Source: Desulfovibrionaceae bacterium
GTDB lineage: Bacteria > Desulfobacterota > Desulfovibrionia > Desulfovibrionales > Desulfovibrionaceae
Length of the DNA: 64,000 nucleotides
Direction of reading: 5' to 3'
NCBI GenBank assembly: GCA_028689675.1
Contig: JAQVCS010000003.1
Coordinates: forward strand, 1-64,000
In this document: positions 62,796-64,000 of the stretch, one piece after another
Numbering within the stretch: position 1 is the first letter of the stretch
How the letters are laid out: each line of letters begins with the position of its first letter
Program-made: the position numbers and the translations under genes
The notes under the pieces: model-generated
The model's input: the letters and a program-made list of their open reading frames with translations, nothing else
What the model was told of the DNA's origin: nothing
Database searches by the model: none

Positions 62796-64000
62796 TTATA
62801 CCTGCATAAAGAGGGGGAAGGTGAAGGCAATAGCCCCGCAGGGGCAGCTGGTGCGGCAGTTTGCGCAATGCCAGCATTCTTCGCCATGAATAACCTGCGG
62901 GCGCTCTTGGCCAGCAGCACCGCGCATGCCCAGCACATAGCCGGGGCAGTCATCCACGCAAGTGCCGCATTGCTTGCAATGCCCACAGTGGAAGCAGCGG
63001 GCTGCCTCGGCCATGGCCTGCTCACGGGTGTAGCCAGCGCGGCTTTCTTCTAAAGAAAGCGCATAGCTTACGGCCTGCTCGTGCGGCGCACAATCGGCAT
63101 AGTGAGTGACGCCATAAATTTCTTCATACTCCACCACATGCGGCGGTGTATCTGCGGCCATTTCGTCACAAGCGGCAATGCTGTTATCATCATCAATTAC
63201 ATAGACGCGGGCTTTTTCGCCAGTAAGGAAGGCATGCACGCCAAAGGCAGCCCTGCGCCCCTGCCCTATGGCCTGCGTAATAGAGGCTGGGCCAGAAGCC
63301 ACATCACCAGCGGCAAACAAGCCTTCAATGCTGGCAGCTTGTGCGGCATCGGTCACTATCCAGCCGCGGCGGGTGCATTGCGGTGCAGCATTGTGCAAAA
63401 AGGCCAAATCTGTTTCCATGCCCACAGCAAAAATGACGCTGTCGCAGGCATAAAACTGTTCGCTGCCCGGCACAATGGCGCAGGTCATGCGGCCTTCGGC
63501 ATCTTTGCGGCAATCGCGCACGTCATGATAGGTAAGGCCTGTTACCACGCCTTGTTCTGCATGCACGGCTGTAACAACGCGGCAGGCATGAATATGCACC
63601 CCTTCGGCGCGGGCTTGTTCTGTGTCTTCCAGCGGGGCTGGCATATCTTTTTCTTCGCGACGGTAAAAAATGCTTACTTCATCTGCGCCCAAACGGCGCG
63701 CTGTCGAGGCACAGTCACAGGCTGTGCCGCCGCCGCCAATAACCACCACGCGTTTGCCCAGTGCTGGGCGCTCGCCCATGGCGGCACGGTGCAAAATATC
63801 TACACCCTTCAGGGCATATTCTGCGCCAGCAACGTCCATGGTCTTTTCCAGCGGTGCACCCGTGGCAATGATAACAGCGTCAGAAGCTTCGCGCACAGCG
63901 GCAAAGGAAATGTCGCGCCCCACGGCTGTGTTCACGCGGGCATGCACACCACAGGCCAGCACACGCCCCACTTCGCGGTCAACAATGTCGCGCGGCAGGC
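62796..64000 (-). CDS. GltD-like FAD oxidoreductase with C-terminal ferredoxin domain (partial)
   Basis: The gene runs off the right edge, so its N-terminus (first FAD-binding GxGxxG) is not seen. What remains has DAVIIATGAPLEK, the second nucleotide-binding motif VVVIGGGGTACDCASTARRLG followed by YRREEKDMPA (as in GltD/NADPH-dependent enzymes), and GLFAAGDVASGPASITQAIGQGRRAA for FAD. The last 80 residues hold two 4Fe-4S sets: CFHCGHCKQCGTCVDDCPG and CWHCANCRTSCPCGAI. It probably moves electrons between NAD(P)H and a ferredoxin-type partner. It is co-transcribed with the SLC13 transporter. Confidence 0.85.
   Translation of the reverse strand, partial: LPRDIVDREVGRVLACGVHARVNTAVGRDISFAAVREASDAVIIATGAPLEKTMDVAGAEYALKGVDILHRAAMGERPALGKRVVVIGGGGTACDCASTARRLGADEVSIFYRREEKDMPAPLEDTEQARAEGVHIHACRVVTAVHAEQGVVTGLTYHDVRDCRKDAEGRMTCAIVPGSEQFYACDSVIFAVGMETDLAFLHNAAPQCTRRGWIVTDAAQAASIEGLFAAGDVASGPASITQAIGQGRRAAFGVHAFLTGEKARVYVIDDDNSIAACDEMAADTPPHVVEYEEIYGVTHYADCAPHEQAVSYALSLEESRAGYTREQAMAEAARCFHCGHCKQCGTCVDDCPGYVLGMRGAAGQERPQVIHGEECWHCANCRTSCPCGAIAFTFPLFMQV

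Overview
The window reads as chromosome of a Desulfovibrionaceae-type sulfate reducer (Desulfovibrio or a close relative). The evidence is a selenocysteine-containing periplasmic formate dehydrogenase without a gamma subunit, a Desulfovibrio-type outer-membrane homotrimeric porin, a SahR-type ArsR/methyltransferase regulator next to ahcY, a TauE/DUF1634 pair, and a tri-heme cytochrome c peroxidase. Species assignment is inference; no rRNA is present.

Bases 1-13,200 are accessory DNA. The first 2.4 kb is strongly AT-rich and holds a small operon: a 69-codon possible precursor peptide, an ATP-grasp ligase of the graspetide (MvdD-like) type, a frameshifted membrane protein and a fourth ORF cut off by an ISAs1-family insertion sequence whose transposase is itself frameshifted. 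Next come the remains of an integrative conjugative element with an I-type (Dot/Icm, IncI-like) transfer system: a truncated SNF2-type helicase, a complete HigBA-like toxin-antitoxin pair, a TrbC/DotL-like coupling protein, a TrbA/DotM gene broken by a frameshift, and fragments of topoisomerase III, TraU/DotO and a HTH protein joined to each other by internal deletions. The element ends beside tRNA-Leu(CAG), whose 3' end faces it, so this tRNA is the likely attachment site.

From 13.2 kb the window is mostly ordinary chromosome. It contains adenine deaminase; a TauE/DUF1634 transporter followed by a five-gene phosphorelay of kinases and stand-alone receivers; the fdnG(Sec)-fdhB-fdhE cluster; a NifX-like protein; TrkH/TrkA; thyX with a YgjP-type protease; a lytic transglycosylase; hflKC; an NADP-type secondary alcohol dehydrogenase; sahR-ahcY with a 20-bp operator; metY; rnhA; a nucleoside-recognition membrane protein; and the tri-heme peroxidase. 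Further right are an unusual operon (a protein of unknown function, a Cache-MFS fusion and an ABC-type binding protein), dus, an OmpH/Skp-like lipoprotein, an aminotransferase, tRNA-Ala(GGC), an MscS-type channel with an in-frame amber codon, the porin, an SLC13 transporter and a GltD-like oxidoreductase that runs off the end.

Two families of short interspersed repeats lie between these genes. Family A (three copies, about 116 bp) has ends matching the inverted repeats of a decayed IS630-type element that sits directly against one copy. It carries an internal stem with a compensatory base change, and in two copies its end supplies the stop codon of the neighbouring gene. Family B (two copies, about 130 bp) has unrelated ends and no partner transposase here.
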